A stretch of 64,000 nucleotides of DNA from Variovorax paradoxus (GTDB lineage Bacteria > Pseudomonadota > Gammaproteobacteria > Burkholderiales > Burkholderiaceae_C), in NCBI RefSeq assembly GCF_030815975.1, contig NZ_JAUSXL010000002.1, positions 558,001-622,000 on the forward strand, written 5' to 3'. The position numbers and the translations under genes are program-made. The notes beneath the pieces were generated by a model. That model was given only the letters and a program-made list of their open reading frames with translations. It searched no databases and was not told the origin of the DNA. Below are positions 17,246-25,377 of this stretch, one piece after another (position 1 is the first letter of the stretch; each line of letters starts with the position of its first letter).

Positions 17246-17460
17246 CCCCTGCTGTCCTTTGGCCTGAGAGATTCACCATGCACGCTCATCGCGCCTGGCT
17301 TGCCCCTTCGGCGGCCGCCCTCGGAGTCTTTTTTTTTTCAGAACTCCGGGCAGCGCTCTCCAGCGTTGGTCGAGATATCCAGTCTTGGGACCTGAGCGTT
17401 ATGGGCTGTCGCCTTCGGTAATGCACTAACTCGAAGCATCGAGCCGGCATTTCTCCTGGA
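17246..17460 (-). promoter_or_regulatory. tandem glycine riboswitch (two aptamers)
   Basis: Read on the minus strand, this region shows both halves of the classic tandem glycine riboswitch. The first aptamer has CAGGAGAAATGCC, then TACCGAAGGCGACAGCC and GCTCAGGTCCCAAGACTGGA. A short linker leads into the second aptamer: GCTGGAGAGC, a P3 hairpin (CGGAGT paired with ACTCCG around an A-rich loop), the core CCGAAGGGGCAAGCC and AATCTCTCAGGC, ending AAAGGACAGCAGGGG. It precedes the six-gene peptide transporter, M81 and M20 operon. The region from 17461 to the upstream gene end at 17514 must hold the promoter, or transcription starts inside that gene; no clear -35/-10 pair was seen. Confidence 0.93.
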
Positions 17461-17514
17461 TGCTTTCTTCCAAGCAGAATGCGTGCCACTCGGGCAGCAC
17501 TCGAACGCGGTGCG

Positions 17515-18309
17515 CTACTGCGGTCCGCCGCAGAAGCTCGCCCTTTCGGTGGTCCTGGCGGTGAAGTGAAGGCGCGTGGTGGTGGTATCGCTCGCGGGCG
17601 TGTCCTGCGGCCATTCGCTCTGCAGCCAGGTGTACTGCCAGCTGTAGGCCTCACCGGGTTTTGCGGGCTCGCCGTAGCTGATGCGAAGGCTGCCGCTGCT
17701 CTCGTCGTGGCAATGCTTCGACTGCTTGTATTCCTTTTCGCTGAAGCAGGCGCGAATCATCTTCGCGCATGAAAAAGGAATGCCTTCGTACACAGCCCGG
17801 GTTGCATCCTCGAGCGGCACGAAGTCGGCCTTGCTGAACGAAGCGCCGCCGCCCGAATACATCTGCGACACCGTCTGGAGCACGGCCGCGGCCCACTGCC
17901 CTTCGGCCAGCGGATAGAGCGCCGGCGCAAGCGAAATGCGCGCGTCCGCCATGCCGGGGTCCGCCGCTTTCCTCATCAGCGCGGCTGCATAGCTGCTGAA
18001 GTCGTGCAGGCGGTTCAGCTGCCACGTGCCTGTACCCGCGATGCGCTTGATGCGCGCCATGGCCAGCGGCTCGCCCGAGAACACCGCATAGTCCCCGGCC
18101 GCCGAGCCGCGCGGCCGGTACAGGCCCAGCGCCTGCGGATCGCAGGGCTGCGGCAACAGCGCGCACAACCGCGCGCGCCAGTCCGGGTCCAGCGATTCGG
18201 GCTTCTTGACCGCATCGAAGAGCTGCGCCGACGGCGCGGCGGCCCCATGGCCCGCGAGCAGCAGCATGAGCATCGAGGCGGCGGTGCGAAGAACGGGCAG
18301 CGGGTTCAT
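17515..18309 (-). CDS. secreted protein of unknown function
   Basis: 264-residue protein with an N-terminal signal sequence (LRTAASMLMLLLAGHGAAA) and no domain I recognise. The mature part has several cysteines (LCALLPQPC, FSCAKMIRAC, KHCHDE, SFCGG) consistent with disulfide bonds in the periplasm. It lies upstream of the glycine riboswitch on the same strand, but the riboswitch separates it from the transporter operon. The start at 18309 directly precedes the signal sequence. It is divergent from the FMN reductase gene. Confidence 0.75.
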   Translation of the reverse strand: MNPLPVLRTAASMLMLLLAGHGAAAPSAQLFDAVKKPESLDPDWRARLCALLPQPCDPQALGLYRPRGSAAGDYAVFSGEPLAMARIKRIAGTGTWQLNRLHDFSSYAAALMRKAADPGMADARISLAPALYPLAEGQWAAAVLQTVSQMYSGGGASFSKADFVPLEDATRAVYEGIPFSCAKMIRACFSEKEYKQSKHCHDESSGSLRISYGEPAKPGEAYSWQYTWLQSEWPQDTPASDTTTTRLHFTARTTERASFCGGPQ

Positions 18310-18420
18310 GGACCGGCATGGTAGCCAACACCCGGAACTTGCCGCAACCCATTGCGGCGCAGGCGGATCGATGCTGTAGCCTTCATTCCCGCGGCCATCC
18401 CGGCCTCGAATGGAGCGAAG

Positions 18421-19011
18421 ATGGCTGACAGGATTCTGGTGTTCTATGGCTCGTACCGGTCGGACCGCATGGGCATTCGCCTGGCGGACTACCTGGTGGC
18501 GGGCCTCAATGCGCGAGGCGCCGAAGCCGAGCTGATCGACGCCAAGGCCATCGGCCTGCCCATGCTCGACCGCATGTACAAGGAATACCCCCAGGGCACC
18601 GCACCCGCGGCCATGGAAGCGCTGGCGCAGAAGATACGCGGCGCGGATGCCTTCGTCTTCGTGACCGGCGAATACAACTGGGGCCCGCAGCCCGGCTTGA
18701 AGAACCTGACCGACCACTTCCTCGAAGAATGGTTCTGGCGCCCGGCCGCCGTTGCCAGCTATTCGGCCGGCCGGTTCTCCGGCGTGCGCTCCGGAACCGT
18801 GTGGCACTCGGTCCTGTCGGAGATGGGAATGGTCGTCGTGTCGAGCACATTGGCCATCGGACCCATTTCGCAAACGCTCGATGCGAGCAGCAAGCCCACC
18901 GGCAGCGCAGGCGAATCGCTGGAGCGCTCCTTCGGAAGGTTTGCGGACGACCTGTCCTGGTGGACCGAGGCGGCGCGCGCGCAGCGGGCGCGCAAGGCAC
19001 CGCCGTATTGA
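18421..19011 (+). CDS. NADPH-dependent FMN reductase family protein
   Basis: 196-residue flavodoxin-like protein. It shows the FMN phosphate-binding segment GSYRSDRMG near residue 10 and the TGEYNWGPQPGLKN segment typical of NADPH-dependent FMN reductases (related to ArsH, ChrR and azoreductase-like YieF). It probably reduces flavin, quinones or related compounds in the cytoplasm. The physiological substrate is unknown. The ATG at 18421 immediately precedes the first beta strand. Confidence 0.85.
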   Translation: MADRILVFYGSYRSDRMGIRLADYLVAGLNARGAEAELIDAKAIGLPMLDRMYKEYPQGTAPAAMEALAQKIRGADAFVFVTGEYNWGPQPGLKNLTDHFLEEWFWRPAAVASYSAGRFSGVRSGTVWHSVLSEMGMVVVSSTLAIGPISQTLDASSKPTGSAGESLERSFGRFADDLSWWTEAARAQRARKAPPY

Positions 19012-19035
19012 CTGACGGGCGGAGAGGCGCAGACC

Positions 19036-20172
19036 CTATGCACCGACCCGCGCGGCTTCCATCAGCGCCACCGACACACACTCCAGCGCAATCGCCAGCT
19101 GGGTGAGCGTCGGCAATCCGAAACCCAGCCGGAACACCAGCGGATCGTCCCCGAACCACGGGCCGGGCGCAACGCGCGTGCTGTATCTGGCCAGCGCCGC
19201 GTAGAAGCGTTCGACGGCCGCGGCATCGAAGACCTCGCGCCTGAGCCGCATGCAGCACAGCGCCCCGGCATCCGGACGCACCCATTCGATGTGCTCGGCG
19301 TGGCGCGACACCCAGTTCTCGGTGAGCTGCAGGTTCTGCGCGAGGAGTTTTCGCCGCTCGCCGATGATCCGGTCGCGCTGCCTGAACACCGCCAGCGCGA
19401 GCGCCTCGTCGACCGGCGAGCACGAGATCACCGTGCTGAACTTCGCAGTGACCAGCGCCTGGCGCAGCGCCGTGTCGCGCGTGATGGCCCAGCCGATGCG
19501 CAGGCCCGCCGAGCCGTGGCATTTGGACAGCGAGGACACCGAGACCACCCTGTCGCCCAGCTTGGCGGCAGCACTCGGCGCGGCGTCGTCGTCGCCATAG
19601 GCCGCCTCGCGGTAGGTCTCGTCGATCACGAGCCAGGCCTCTGGCGCATGTTCGGCCAACATCGCCACGATCTCGCGCAAGGTCTGCGCCGGAATCGCGA
19701 CGCCTGAAGGGTTCTGCGGCGAGGCCAGGCTCACCACTTTGGTTTTCGGGGAGAGCAGCTTCTGCAGCGCATCCAGGTCGATCCGGTAGCCGGTGTCGAA
19801 ACTCAGCGGCAGCGCGCGCGTGGTAGCGCCAACGGCGGCCAGCGCGTTGCGCGCCAACGGAAACACCGGCTCGGCCACGACGGCTTCGTCGCCCGCCTGG
19901 CACAGCGTGAAGGCAATGAGGAAAAGGGCGTGGGCACCACCGACGGTGACCACCACGTCATCGGCATCGACGCCATGTTCGTTCGCGATCTCCCGGCGAA
20001 GGTCCGGGCTGCCCGCCGCTGTGCCGTAGTCCAGCGAAAACTCGGCGCCGTCGCCGAAGGCCGTGTCGAGCAGTTCCGAGAGGCGCACGCTCGGCCCCAC
20101 GCTTTCGGCGAGGTCGAAGCGCGGAGCCTTGCTGACCAGGGAGATGATCTCGTTGTCCGGAAACCGTGCCAT
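19036..20172 (-). CDS. pyridoxal-phosphate aminotransferase, class I/II
   Basis: 378-residue fold type I aminotransferase. The PLP-binding lysine is K217 in SLSKCHGSAGLRIGW. SPQNPSG at 151-157 provides the cofactor-contacting asparagine, and DETYREA at 184-190 the aspartate and tyrosine; a conserved arginine follows at 225. The amino donor is not determined. The start at 20172 fits the family N-terminus, although codons further upstream are in frame. It is divergent from a MocR-type regulator that is itself aminotransferase-like, a common arrangement in which the regulator controls the enzyme gene. Confidence 0.87.
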   Translation of the reverse strand: MARFPDNEIISLVSKAPRFDLAESVGPSVRLSELLDTAFGDGAEFSLDYGTAAGSPDLRREIANEHGVDADDVVVTVGGAHALFLIAFTLCQAGDEAVVAEPVFPLARNALAAVGATTRALPLSFDTGYRIDLDALQKLLSPKTKVVSLASPQNPSGVAIPAQTLREIVAMLAEHAPEAWLVIDETYREAAYGDDDAAPSAAAKLGDRVVSVSSLSKCHGSAGLRIGWAITRDTALRQALVTAKFSTVISCSPVDEALALAVFRQRDRIIGERRKLLAQNLQLTENWVSRHAEHIEWVRPDAGALCCMRLRREVFDAAAVERFYAALARYSTRVAPGPWFGDDPLVFRLGFGLPTLTQLAIALECVSVALMEAARVGA

Positions 20173-20223
20173 GTGCTGCTGCTTGATCCGTTGCTGTCGA
20201 TGGCATCGATGTTGCAGATTCAT

Positions 20224-20280
20224 GGCTGGCGATAACAGCCACACTTTTCTGAAATTCATTGCAGTACAGTTGCGTGCAGT
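20224..20280. promoter_or_regulatory. divergent regulatory region between aminotransferase and MocR genes
   Basis: The 134-base space between the two divergent genes contains an inverted repeat GGCTG-N7-CAGCC at 20224-20240 and two direct copies of TGCAGT at 20260-20265 and 20275-20280. MocR regulators typically bind direct repeats in such regions. No clear -35/-10 pair was assigned. Confidence 0.3.
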
Positions 20281-20306
20281 GCCATCCACGCAAGCAGGAG
20301 TGATCC

Positions 20307-21758
20307 GTGTCGCAGCCTCCCCGGTTCCGCTATGAAGAAGTCGCCGATTTCGTTGCCGCCCTGGCCGGCCGCGGCACGCTGAAGCCGGGCGCGCGAGCGC
20401 CGTCGCTGCGCGAGATCAGCACGCAACAGCGCACCAGCCTCAGCACCGCGGTGCAGGCCTACCGCCTGCTCGAAGACCGCGGCATTCTCGAAGTACGGCC
20501 GCAGTCGGGCTACTACGTCGCCAAGGCGCCGCCCGCCTTGCCCGTGCCCACCACCGCGCGGCATTCGATCCGGCCGGCCAAGGTGGAGCTGTCGGGCCTG
20601 ATGCTCGACCTGCTGAAGCACGCATCGGACGAAGCCTTCGTGCCGCTCGGCTGCGCCATCCCCAACCAGCGCCTGCTGTCTTCCTCCAGGCTCGACCTCG
20701 TACTGGCGCGCACGGCCCGCGTGAAGGGCAGCCAGTGCAACACCTACTCGCCGCCGCACGGCGAGATATCGCTGCGCCTGGAAATCGCGCGGCGTGCGCT
20801 GCGTTTCGGACAGGCACTGGCGCCGGACGACATCGCCATCACCTGCGGCTGCACCGAGGCGCTGGCACTGGCGCTCGACGCGGTCACGGAGCCTGGCGAC
20901 ACGGTCGCCATCGAGTCGCCGACCTACTTCGGGCTGCTGCAGGTGCTGCGCGCAAAGAGGCTGAAGGTGGTCGAGCTGCCGACCGATGCCGACACCGGAA
21001 TTTCCATCGAGGCACTGCGCGACGTCCTGGCCGCGGGCAAGGTGCGCGCCTGCGTGCTGGCCTCGAGCTTCAGCAATCCGCTCGGCTGCACCATGCCCGA
21101 GGCGAACAAGCGTGCCGTGCTGCGCCTCTTGGCCAAACACGGCGTGCCGCTGATCGAGGACGACGTGTACGGCGACGTCCATTTCGGCGAGGAGCGGCCC
21201 CCGCCCTTCAGCGCGCTCGACACGCACGACAACGTCATCTATTGCGGCTCGTTCTCGAAAACGCTCGCGCCCGGCTACCGCATCGGCTGGATCGCGACGC
21301 GACGCCACATGGCCCGGGTGCTCGAAACCAAGTTCGCCACCAGCCTTGCGACGCCGGTGCTGACGCAGGTGGCGCTCGCCACCTTCCTCTCGAATGGCGA
21401 CTACGACCGCCACCTGCGCCGGGTCCGGCGCGAGTTCGCGGACACGCTGGAGCGCATGACGCGCGTGATCGAGCAGGCGTTCCCGCCGGGCACCAAGGTG
21501 TCGAGACCGGCGGGCAACTTCGTGCTGTGGGTCGAGCTGCCCGAGCCCGCGGACACGCGGCTGCTGTTCGTGCAGGCGCTGGAGAAACGCATCTGCTTTG
21601 CGCCCGGCGTGGTGTTCTCGGCCAGCGGCAAGTACGCCCACTGCCTGCGCCTGAGCGGCGGCCACGGCTGGGACGCGCGCATCGAGAAGGGGCTGCGCAC
21701 GCTCGGCGCCCTGGCGTGCCGGGAACTGCGCCGGCCGGCCGCCGCGGCAGGCACCTGA
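20307..21758 (+). CDS. MocR-type transcriptional regulator (GntR domain fused to aminotransferase-like domain)
   Basis: 483 residues: an N-terminal winged helix-turn-helix of the GntR family (LREISTQQRTSLSTAVQAYRLLE, then EVRPQSGYYV) linked to a full-length class I aminotransferase-like domain. The PLP lysine is K318 in GSFSKTLAPGYRIGW. MocR proteins sense PLP or PLP-amino-acid adducts and regulate vitamin B6, amino-acid or taurine/GABA metabolism. Here the divergent neighbour is an aminotransferase, its most likely target. Confidence 0.92.
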   Translation: MSQPPRFRYEEVADFVAALAGRGTLKPGARAPSLREISTQQRTSLSTAVQAYRLLEDRGILEVRPQSGYYVAKAPPALPVPTTARHSIRPAKVELSGLMLDLLKHASDEAFVPLGCAIPNQRLLSSSRLDLVLARTARVKGSQCNTYSPPHGEISLRLEIARRALRFGQALAPDDIAITCGCTEALALALDAVTEPGDTVAIESPTYFGLLQVLRAKRLKVVELPTDADTGISIEALRDVLAAGKVRACVLASSFSNPLGCTMPEANKRAVLRLLAKHGVPLIEDDVYGDVHFGEERPPPFSALDTHDNVIYCGSFSKTLAPGYRIGWIATRRHMARVLETKFATSLATPVLTQVALATFLSNGDYDRHLRRVRREFADTLERMTRVIEQAFPPGTKVSRPAGNFVLWVELPEPADTRLLFVQALEKRICFAPGVVFSASGKYAHCLRLSGGHGWDARIEKGLRTLGALACRELRRPAAAAGT

Positions 21759-21910
21759 GACGCGCTGGCCCGGGCCGCAGATCTTGCAGGATCAGGCAAG
21801 AAGCTTGTTCGATCCGGATAACGCCCAAAGCCCCATCCGCGCGAGACTTGCCTCCATGCCCGGCGCAGCGTTGCGCCATGGTTCACACCAACCTGCACGA
21901 GGAGAATCTC

Positions 21911-22663
21911 ATGAGCGCAATCCAGGAAAAAGTCGTCCTCATCACGGGCGCGAGCAGTGGCATCGGCGCGGCGACGGCACGGCTTCTGGCGCGGCGCGGC
22001 GCCAAGGTGGTGCTCGGCGCGCGCCGCACCGACCGGCTCGAAGCGCTGGCGCAAGAGATCACCGCCGCCGGCGGCACGGCCAGCTTCCAGCGGCTGGACG
22101 TGACCTACCGGCCCGAGGTGGAAGCATTCGCCGAATTCGCACTCGAAACGCACGACCGCATCGACGTGCTGGTGAACGCCGCGGGCGTGATGCCGCTGTC
22201 GCCGCTGTGGGCGCGAAAGGTCGACGAATGGGAGCTGATGCTCGACGTGAACCTGCGCGGCGTGCTGCTCGGCATTGCGGCGGTGCTGCCGACGATGCAG
22301 GAACAGGGCTGGGGCCACATCGTCAACGTGGCGCCGGTGCCCGCGCAGGGCGTGTCGCCGAACTCGGCCGTGTATTGCGGCACGCAGTACGCGGTGGACG
22401 CCATCTCCGAGGGCCTGCGGCAGGAGCACGCAGGAAAGGTGCGCGTGACGGTAGTGCGCCCCGACGTGAGCGAGGCGGACCGCACGCTGGCCGATCGCAT
22501 CGCGGCCTGCAGCAGCTTCGAGCGCATGGTCACGCGGCGGCGCATCGCGGTGCCGGCGGAAGCCGTGGCACGCTCGATTGCGGGCGCCATCGAGGGCAGC
22601 AGCATTTCGGCCCCGCGGCGCCCGGCATGGCGGCCGAGGCCGGCCGAGCACGCCGCGTTCTGA
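21911..22663 (+). CDS. SDR-family protein with altered catalytic residues
   Basis: 250-residue short-chain dehydrogenase-like protein. The cofactor-binding TGASSGIG at 12-19, the NAAG at 89-92 and the structural N114 are present. The catalytic tetrad is not: where classical SDRs have Ser the sequence reads NVAPVPA (P142 at the serine position), and the YxxxK motif reads Y155-CGT-Q159, with lysine replaced by glutamine. Activity as an oxidoreductase is therefore doubtful, although cofactor binding may be kept. A GGAGAA box precedes the ATG. It faces the cyanase gene. Confidence 0.85.
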   Translation: MSAIQEKVVLITGASSGIGAATARLLARRGAKVVLGARRTDRLEALAQEITAAGGTASFQRLDVTYRPEVEAFAEFALETHDRIDVLVNAAGVMPLSPLWARKVDEWELMLDVNLRGVLLGIAAVLPTMQEQGWGHIVNVAPVPAQGVSPNSAVYCGTQYAVDAISEGLRQEHAGKVRVTVVRPDVSEADRTLADRIAACSSFERMVTRRRIAVPAEAVARSIAGAIEGSSISAPRRPAWRPRPAEHAAF

Positions 22664-22680
22664 CGTTCTGAAGGGCCGCG

Positions 22681-23124
22681 TCAGTAGGTCTTGTAGGGCA
22701 GGAACTTGCCCGAGAGCACCACGTTGACGCGGTCGCCCTTGGGGTCGGCCTGGCGCTGGATGTCCATGCTGAAATCGATGGCGCTCATGATGCCGTCGCC
22801 GAACTCTTCATGGATCAGTTCCTTGATGGTGGTGCCGTACACGCTCACCACCTCGTACCAGCGGTAGATGAGCGGGTCGGTTGGCACAGGCGTGGGCAGC
22901 GAGCCCTTGTAGGGCACCACCTGGAGCCACTTCTGCTCTTCGGCGGTCAGGCCGAAGATCTTGCCGATGACCTTGGCCTGCTTGTCGTCGAGGGTCATCT
23001 GGCCGAGGCAGGCGGCGGTGGTCCACTCCTTGGAGAGGCCGACCTTCTTCGCCACGTCGGCCCACTGGATGCCCTTGGACACCTTCACGGTGATGATCTT
23101 CTCGGTGACGTCGTTGCGGTTCAT
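22681..23124 (-). CDS. cynS: cyanate hydratase (cyanase)
   Basis: 147-residue cyanase, slightly shorter than the 156-residue E. coli enzyme. Cyanase forms a decamer and converts cyanate plus bicarbonate to ammonia and carbon dioxide, allowing detoxification or use of cyanate as a nitrogen source. The three catalytic residues are seen as R88 (YRWYE), E91 and S114 (GIMSAIDF). No carbonic anhydrase (cynT) or CynR gene adjoins it. The start at 23124 is the first ATG that fits the family; 14 more codons upstream are open. The stop codons of this gene and the convergent SDR gene lie in one 6-base-stem hairpin at 22660-22684. Confidence 0.93.
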   Translation of the reverse strand: MNRNDVTEKIITVKVSKGIQWADVAKKVGLSKEWTTAACLGQMTLDDKQAKVIGKIFGLTAEEQKWLQVVPYKGSLPTPVPTDPLIYRWYEVVSVYGTTIKELIHEEFGDGIMSAIDFSMDIQRQADPKGDRVNVVLSGKFLPYKTY

Positions 23125-23202
23125 GCGGGTTTGCTCCTGATTGGGTGTATCACCGGCAGCAAGCAACAGCCGTGCCGGGAAATCGGAATCGGATGGCGGC
23201 CC

Positions 23203-23628
23203 TCATCCGCGCTCCCAGCGGAACTTGCGCTCAGCCTCGGCAATGGGCTGGTCGTTGATGCTTGCGAAGCGCCGCTGCATCAGGCCGTTCCCGGCGAATT
23301 CCCAGTTCTCGTTGCCGTGGCTGCGGAACCATTGCCCGGCCGCGTCGTGCCATTCGTATTCGAAGCGCACCGCGATGCGGTTGTCCATGAAGGCCCAGAG
23401 CGTCTTCCTCAGGCGGTAGTCGTGCTCGCGCTCCCACTTGCGGATGAGGAATTCCACCACCTGCTCGCGGCCGTTGACGAAGTCGGCGCGGTTGCGCCAT
23501 TCGGTGTCGGGTGTGTAGGCCAGGCTCACGCGAACCGGGTCGCGCGTGTTCCATGCGTCTTCGGCGGCCTGGACTTTCTTCGTTGCGGTTTCGAGGGTGA
23601 AGGGAGGCAGCGGCGGGCGGGATTCCAT
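23203..23628 (-). CDS. DUF1348 / NTF2-like protein
   Basis: 141-residue protein of the DUF1348 group within the NTF2-like (SnoaL) fold, recognisable from [19 protein letters not shown] near the start, [16 protein letters not shown] in the middle and [18 protein letters not shown] near the end. Members are small alpha/beta-barrel proteins of uncertain function, sometimes induced by stress. It is divergently transcribed from a TetR regulator, which probably represses it. The ATG at 23628 was chosen because a purine-rich stretch precedes it and the family pattern starts just after. Confidence 0.85.
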   Translation of the reverse strand: MESRPPLPPFTLETATKKVQAAEDAWNTRDPVRVSLAYTPDTEWRNRADFVNGREQVVEFLIRKWEREHDYRLRKTLWAFMDNRIAVRFEYEWHDAAGQWFRSHGNENWEFAGNGLMQRRFASINDQPIAEAERKFRWERG

Positions 23629-23691
23629 GGCGGTCTTTCGTTGAATGAATAAAGGAAGGAAGGGATGGCGAAGTCCCGCAATGTGCCACAC

Positions 23692-23720
23692 GTAGACAGA
23701 CCTGTCTACATGCCTACAAT
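23692..23720 (+). promoter_or_regulatory. TetR operator and overlapping promoter
   Basis: A perfect inverted repeat GTAGACAG-AC-CTGTCTAC (23692-23709) lies in the space between the divergent NTF2-like and TetR genes. It overlaps a likely promoter for the TetR gene: -35 TAGACA at 23693-23698 and -10 TACAAT at 23715-23720, spaced 16 bases, 6 bases before the ATG. The position suggests auto-repression and control of the divergent gene. Confidence 0.7.
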
Positions 23721-23726
23721 AGCACC

Positions 23727-24329
23727 ATGGACATCACCGCATTGCCCGCCCGCGAGCGCATCCTGCTCACGGCGCACGACCTCTTCTATGCCGACGGCAT
23801 CCGCGCCACCGGCATCGACCGCGTCATTGCCGCATCGGGCGTCACCAAGGTCACCTTCTACCGGCACTTCCCGTCGAAAGACGACCTGGTGCGCGCCTTT
23901 CTCGATCACCGGCATGCGCGGTGGATGGCCTGGTTCGTCGACGCACTGGGACGCCGCGGCGCGCACGAACGCGCCGGCGATGCCGGGGCCTTGCTGCTGC
24001 TGGCCGACGTGATGGCCGAATGGTTCGCTGATCCCGCGTTTCGCGGCTGCGCCTTCATCAACGCGGTGGCCGAGGTGGGCGGCAGCGTGGAGGGAGCCGC
24101 CGAGCGCGCGCGCGAGCACAAGCGAGAGATGGTGGAGGTCATTGCGAGCCTGCTGCCTGCGGCGCTGCCCGCGCGCACGGCGCTTGCCCAGGCCGCGGCG
24201 CTCGGCGTGGATGGCGCCATCGTCAAGGCGCAGATGGGCGGCGCGGCGCTGGCGCGCGAAGCTGTCGACGACCTGCGGCGGCTTCTCGAAGCATTGGCCA
24301 CCGCGTCGCGGCCCGCAGCGGCTCGATAA
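23727..24329 (+). CDS. TetR family transcriptional regulator
   Basis: 200-residue regulator with an N-terminal TetR helix-turn-helix: [19 protein letters not shown], then [23 protein letters not shown]. The C-terminal ligand domain is variable and gives no clue to the ligand. It is transcribed away from the NTF2-like gene, and a perfect 18-base palindrome sits in its promoter. The mRNA leader is only a few bases long if the assigned -10 is right, so it may be a nearly leaderless transcript. Confidence 0.9.
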   Translation: MDITALPARERILLTAHDLFYADGIRATGIDRVIAASGVTKVTFYRHFPSKDDLVRAFLDHRHARWMAWFVDALGRRGAHERAGDAGALLLLADVMAEWFADPAFRGCAFINAVAEVGGSVEGAAERAREHKREMVEVIASLLPAALPARTALAQAAALGVDGAIVKAQMGGAALAREAVDDLRRLLEALATASRPAAAR

Positions 24330-24349
24330 GATCATTCCGGAAACAACAC

Positions 24350-25234
24350 ATGGCTTCAACGCGACTTCCCTCGACCCAGGGCCTGCAGGCCTTCGAGGCC
24401 GTGGCACGGCTGCGCAGCGTGAACCTCGCGGCCGAAGAACTCAGCGTCACGCCCAGCGCAGTGAGCCATCGCATCCGCCAACTCGAGACGCTGCTCGAAC
24501 TCAAGTTCTTCGCGGGCAGCGACTTCAGCCTGAGCGCCGATGGCGTGGCCTACCTGGCCCGCGTGCGCGAAGCCATTGCAGCGCTCCAGCAGGTGCCGGG
24601 CCGCGAGCCCGCATCGCAGGTGCGCCGGCTGCGCGTGGCCGTCACGCCCACCTTCTCGCGCCAGATGCTGCTGCCCCGGCTGGCGGTGTTCCGCGACGCC
24701 TATCCGAACATCGAGCTGATGCTGCAGGTGACCACGCCGGTGCGCAACATGACGGCCGAAGAAGCCGACATCGAGCTGCGCTTCGGCACCGGGCCCTTTC
24801 ACGATCGCGAGTTTTTTCAGCTGCTGGCTGACGAGGTGTCGCCGGTGTGCAGCCCCGCCTACCTGGAGCGCCACGGCCCGTTCGATGGCTTTGCCACGGA
24901 TGCCGAGATCTCGCGGGCCCAGTTGCTGCGCACGCCGCTGGAAGCCTGGCGCACCTGGTTCAAGGCCTGCGGCATCGGCCTGCCGGAGCCGGCCACCGGC
25001 CACCAGTTCAACGACCTGGGCCTGGCACTCGATGCGGCGGCCGAGGACTTCGGCGTGGTGCTGATGCACCTGAAGCTCGGCAGCGCCTGGCTCGAGAATG
25101 GCCGCCTCGTGCGGCTTTCGGACCGCAGCGTGCCCTCGCCCAACGCCTACTTCATCTGCTGGCGGCCGGGTGCCATGGAGCGCTGGGAGTGCGCGACCTT
25201 CGTCGAATGGCTGCGCCAGGCGCTGCGCGATTGA
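24350..25234 (+). CDS. LysR family transcriptional regulator (GcvA-like)
   Basis: 294-residue LysR regulator. The N-terminal helix-turn-helix (LQAFEAVARLRSVNLAAEELSVTPSAVSHRI, shown here only in outline) and the RLRVAVTPTFSRQMLLPRL start of the effector domain place it in the GcvA/AmpR-like branch. It starts 20 bases after the TetR gene. Its target may be the downstream FMN-dependent alpha-hydroxyacid dehydrogenase gene on the same strand, 143 bases away; this is inferred from position. Confidence 0.88.
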   Translation: MASTRLPSTQGLQAFEAVARLRSVNLAAEELSVTPSAVSHRIRQLETLLELKFFAGSDFSLSADGVAYLARVREAIAALQQVPGREPASQVRRLRVAVTPTFSRQMLLPRLAVFRDAYPNIELMLQVTTPVRNMTAEEADIELRFGTGPFHDREFFQLLADEVSPVCSPAYLERHGPFDGFATDAEISRAQLLRTPLEAWRTWFKACGIGLPEPATGHQFNDLGLALDAAAEDFGVVLMHLKLGSAWLENGRLVRLSDRSVPSPNAYFICWRPGAMERWECATFVEWLRQALRD

Positions 25235-25377
25235 ACTGAATTCTTTTCAGATGCAGGCCGGGTAAATTTCAGCCCGACGAAGGCCGGGCGAATCACACTC
25301 GGGCCGCCGCGGGGCCTGCCCATAATGGCGGGCCTTTCGCAAGAACGAACAACAGAACACCCCCAGGAGACCGCCCC

